Below are positions 39,476-40,678 of a DNA stretch of 40,678 bases, piece by piece. Source of the DNA: Micromonospora craterilacus (GTDB lineage Bacteria > Actinomycetota > Actinomycetes > Mycobacteriales > Micromonosporaceae); the NCBI RefSeq assembly GCF_003236315.1, contig NZ_POTY01000025.1:1-40678 (forward strand), given 5' to 3'. The first letter of the stretch is position 1, and each line of letters opens with the position of its first letter. The notes beneath the pieces are model-generated. The model did not search any database, was not told where the DNA came from, and saw only the letters and a list, made by a program, of their open reading frames with translations. Both the position numbers and the translations under genes were made by a program.

Positions 39476-40678
39476 CCCAGCGCCCGGACACGATCGATGA
39501 TGCTCGTTGTCGAGCGTTCTGGAAGGTAGTCCAGCACACGGACCTCGATCCCGAGTTCAGCCAGAACGGCTGACTCGGGTAGCCGGCTGTCCCGGTAGTC
39601 GCCGCCCTTGGCGTAGATGTCCGGGCGTACCCGCCGGATCAGCTCGGTCGCCGTCGTTGCGGCGAACCCGAAGACGCCGTCCACACAGCTCAACGCCGAC
39701 AGCATCCGCAACCGTCCGTCGAGCGGGACGACCGGGCGCTGGGCCCCTTTGAGTGCCCGTACGCTCGCGTCGTCGTTGACCGCGACCAGGAGCACCTCCC
39801 CCAAGGCTCTGGCCTGGCTCAGGAACGTCACGTGTCCCTCATGGAGCAGGTCGAAGCAGCCGTTGGTGAACACGATGCGGCAACCGGCGCGGCGGGTGGC
39901 GGCGACCCACTGCCCGAGGTCGTCGGGCGTCAGCAGCTTGCTGGGCTGGTGCCACCGGGCCATCAGGCTGGCGCGATCGACGACGGCCGTTCCCGCAGAC
40001 GCCGCGACCGCCGTGGTCGCGGCCTGGGTCGCAAGCTCCGTGGCCACGGGCGGATCCGCGCCCGACGCCAGGGCAAGCACGAAGGCCGCGGCGAACGCGT
40101 CGCCGGCACCGATCGACTCGCCGGGGACCCGCTGCGGGGCCCGGCTGTGGTACGGCCTCCGGTTCGGCTCGAACACCATGGCGCCGAGCGAGGCCAGGGT
40201 CACCACGACGCATCCGGCGCCGGTACGTCCGAGCAGATCCGGCCCTTTGTCCCGGAGTTGTTCGAGCCGCTGGGCACCGTCGTCGAGCGCGGTCAGGCCC
40301 AGAGCCGTCACGGCCTCCGCGTAGTTCGGTGTCACCGCGGTCGGCCGCAGCCCGGCGTACTGGTGGGGGTGTCTGGCGTCGACGACGAGCACCATGTCGC
40401 CGACGCCGCCGAACATCTGCTCCGGGTTGCCGAGCGTGCCGTGGTCGTAGTCGCTGATGACGACGGCGTCCGCGGTTTCGATCGCCGCTTGCGCGGCTGC
40501 CACCAACGTCGTTCCCGCCGTGGCCGGGTTGGGCCGCGGTTCGAGCCCCTCGTCGAGCCGGAGCAGGGTGTGCCCCCCGACGCTGATGCGCTTCTTGACC
40601 ACCGTCGGCCGGTCCGTGTCCACCAACCAGGTCAGCGGCACACCGGCCGCCCCCAGCCCGGCGCGCAGCATCCTGCCC
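39472..40678 (-). CDS. HldE/RfaE-type bifunctional sugar kinase / nucleotidyltransferase (5' end missing)
   Basis: About 400 residues are visible and the frame stays open at the window edge. Compared with the usual family N-terminus, roughly 90-100 residues are missing. The first part is a PfkB-type kinase: 'RPTVVKKRISVGGHTLLRLDE', the catalytic 'GESIGAGDAFAAAFVLAL'. The second is a nucleotidyltransferase: 'FTNGCFDLLHEGHVTFLSQA' with HxGH, and 'PDIYAKGGDYR'. In Gram-negatives HldE makes ADP-heptose from heptose-7-phosphate; an actinomycete cluster would use it for an NDP-heptose or related sugar. RfaE-like proteins also occur in bleomycin-family clusters. It overlaps the ACP gene by four bases, so a glycosylated product is likely. 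Confidence 0.88.
   Translation of the reverse strand, partial: GRMLRAGLGAAGVPLTWLVDTDRPTVVKKRISVGGHTLLRLDEGLEPRPNPATAGTTLVAAAQAAIETADAVVISDYDHGTLGNPEQMFGGVGDMVLVVDARHPHQYAGLRPTAVTPNYAEAVTALGLTALDDGAQRLEQLRDKGPDLLGRTGAGCVVVTLASLGAMVFEPNRRPYHSRAPQRVPGESIGAGDAFAAAFVLALASGADPPVATELATQAATTAVAASAGTAVVDRASLMARWHQPSKLLTPDDLGQWVAATRRAGCRIVFTNGCFDLLHEGHVTFLSQARALGEVLLVAVNDDASVRALKGAQRPVVPLDGRLRMLSALSCVDGVFGFAATTATELIRRVRPDIYAKGGDYRDSRLPESAVLAELGIEVRVLDYLPERSTTSIIDRVRALG

Noticed and set aside
1..40678. CRISPR arrays, tRNA or rRNA genes, insertion sequences, integrase with att sites
   Set aside because: No regularly spaced repeats, no cloverleaf or TpsiC-like sequence and no transposase or recombinase motifs were seen in either strand.

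Overview
The window is high-GC actinobacterial chromosome. It has frequent GTG and TTG starts, short promoter-to-start distances, 4-nt gene overlaps, and family combinations typical of actinomycetes (Scr1-type HTH, DUF397, DUF574 methyltransferase, MocR, PadR, SAV_2336). A Micromonospora-like member of the Micromonosporaceae fits best, but the genus is an inference. I see no tRNA, rRNA, CRISPR array, transposase or integrase.

Layout. (1) 22-3191: a same-strand group of a TIGR04141/DUF6119 protein, an RNase H-fold protein with an intact DEDD set, a possible 28-aa ORF and a 91-aa unknown protein. (2) 3281-8501: secreted proteins, namely an arylsulfotransferase-like lipoprotein, a soluble quinoprotein sugar dehydrogenase with a PKD domain, and a Tat-exported TIM-barrel sugar isomerase/epimerase. 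(3) 8579-9916: a B12-binding/radical SAM protein; 193 bp of its gene recur as a fragment at 31299-31491. (4) 10034-16216: ordinary regulator/enzyme pairs (ArsR with AHSA1; MocR divergent from a berberine-bridge-type oxidoreductase with a DUF6069 membrane protein), a decayed DUF1062 gene, a small HAD protein and a DUF998 membrane protein. (5) 16718-21221: Scr1-type HTH regulator, DUF574 methyltransferase, DUF397 protein, two small unknown proteins, and a PadR/membrane-protein pair.

(6) 21631-31000 is the most interesting part. On the plus strand lie an EACC1-like protein, an EAD2-VMAP-C protein and a 1354-aa SAV_2336/NB-ARC/TPR protein whose tail matches the FxSxx-COOH-system TPR family. Convergent to them, on the minus strand, lie a caspase-like protease with its own C-terminal EAD2 domain, a 72-aa peptide resembling FxSxx-COOH RiPP precursors, and an overlapping HExxH peptide beta-hydroxylase. 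I read this as an NTPase-controlled biological-conflict system: STAND sensor, VMAP adaptor, and caspase effector joined by like-to-like EAD2 contacts, carrying a RiPP-like peptide module without the usual radical SAM maturase. Parts of this logic were described computationally for EAD/VMAP systems; I do not know of a description of this particular combination.

(7) 31520-40678 is one end of a natural-product cluster on the minus strand: HldE/RfaE-type bifunctional sugar enzyme (cut by the window end), discrete ACP, A-PCP-C NRPS, C39-peptidase ABC exporter, bleomycin-resistance-type VOC protein, NodS-like methyltransferase and type II thioesterase. The NRPS condensation domain lacks the catalytic second His of HHxxxDG. 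The set faintly recalls bleomycin-family clusters, but the product cannot be told from here.
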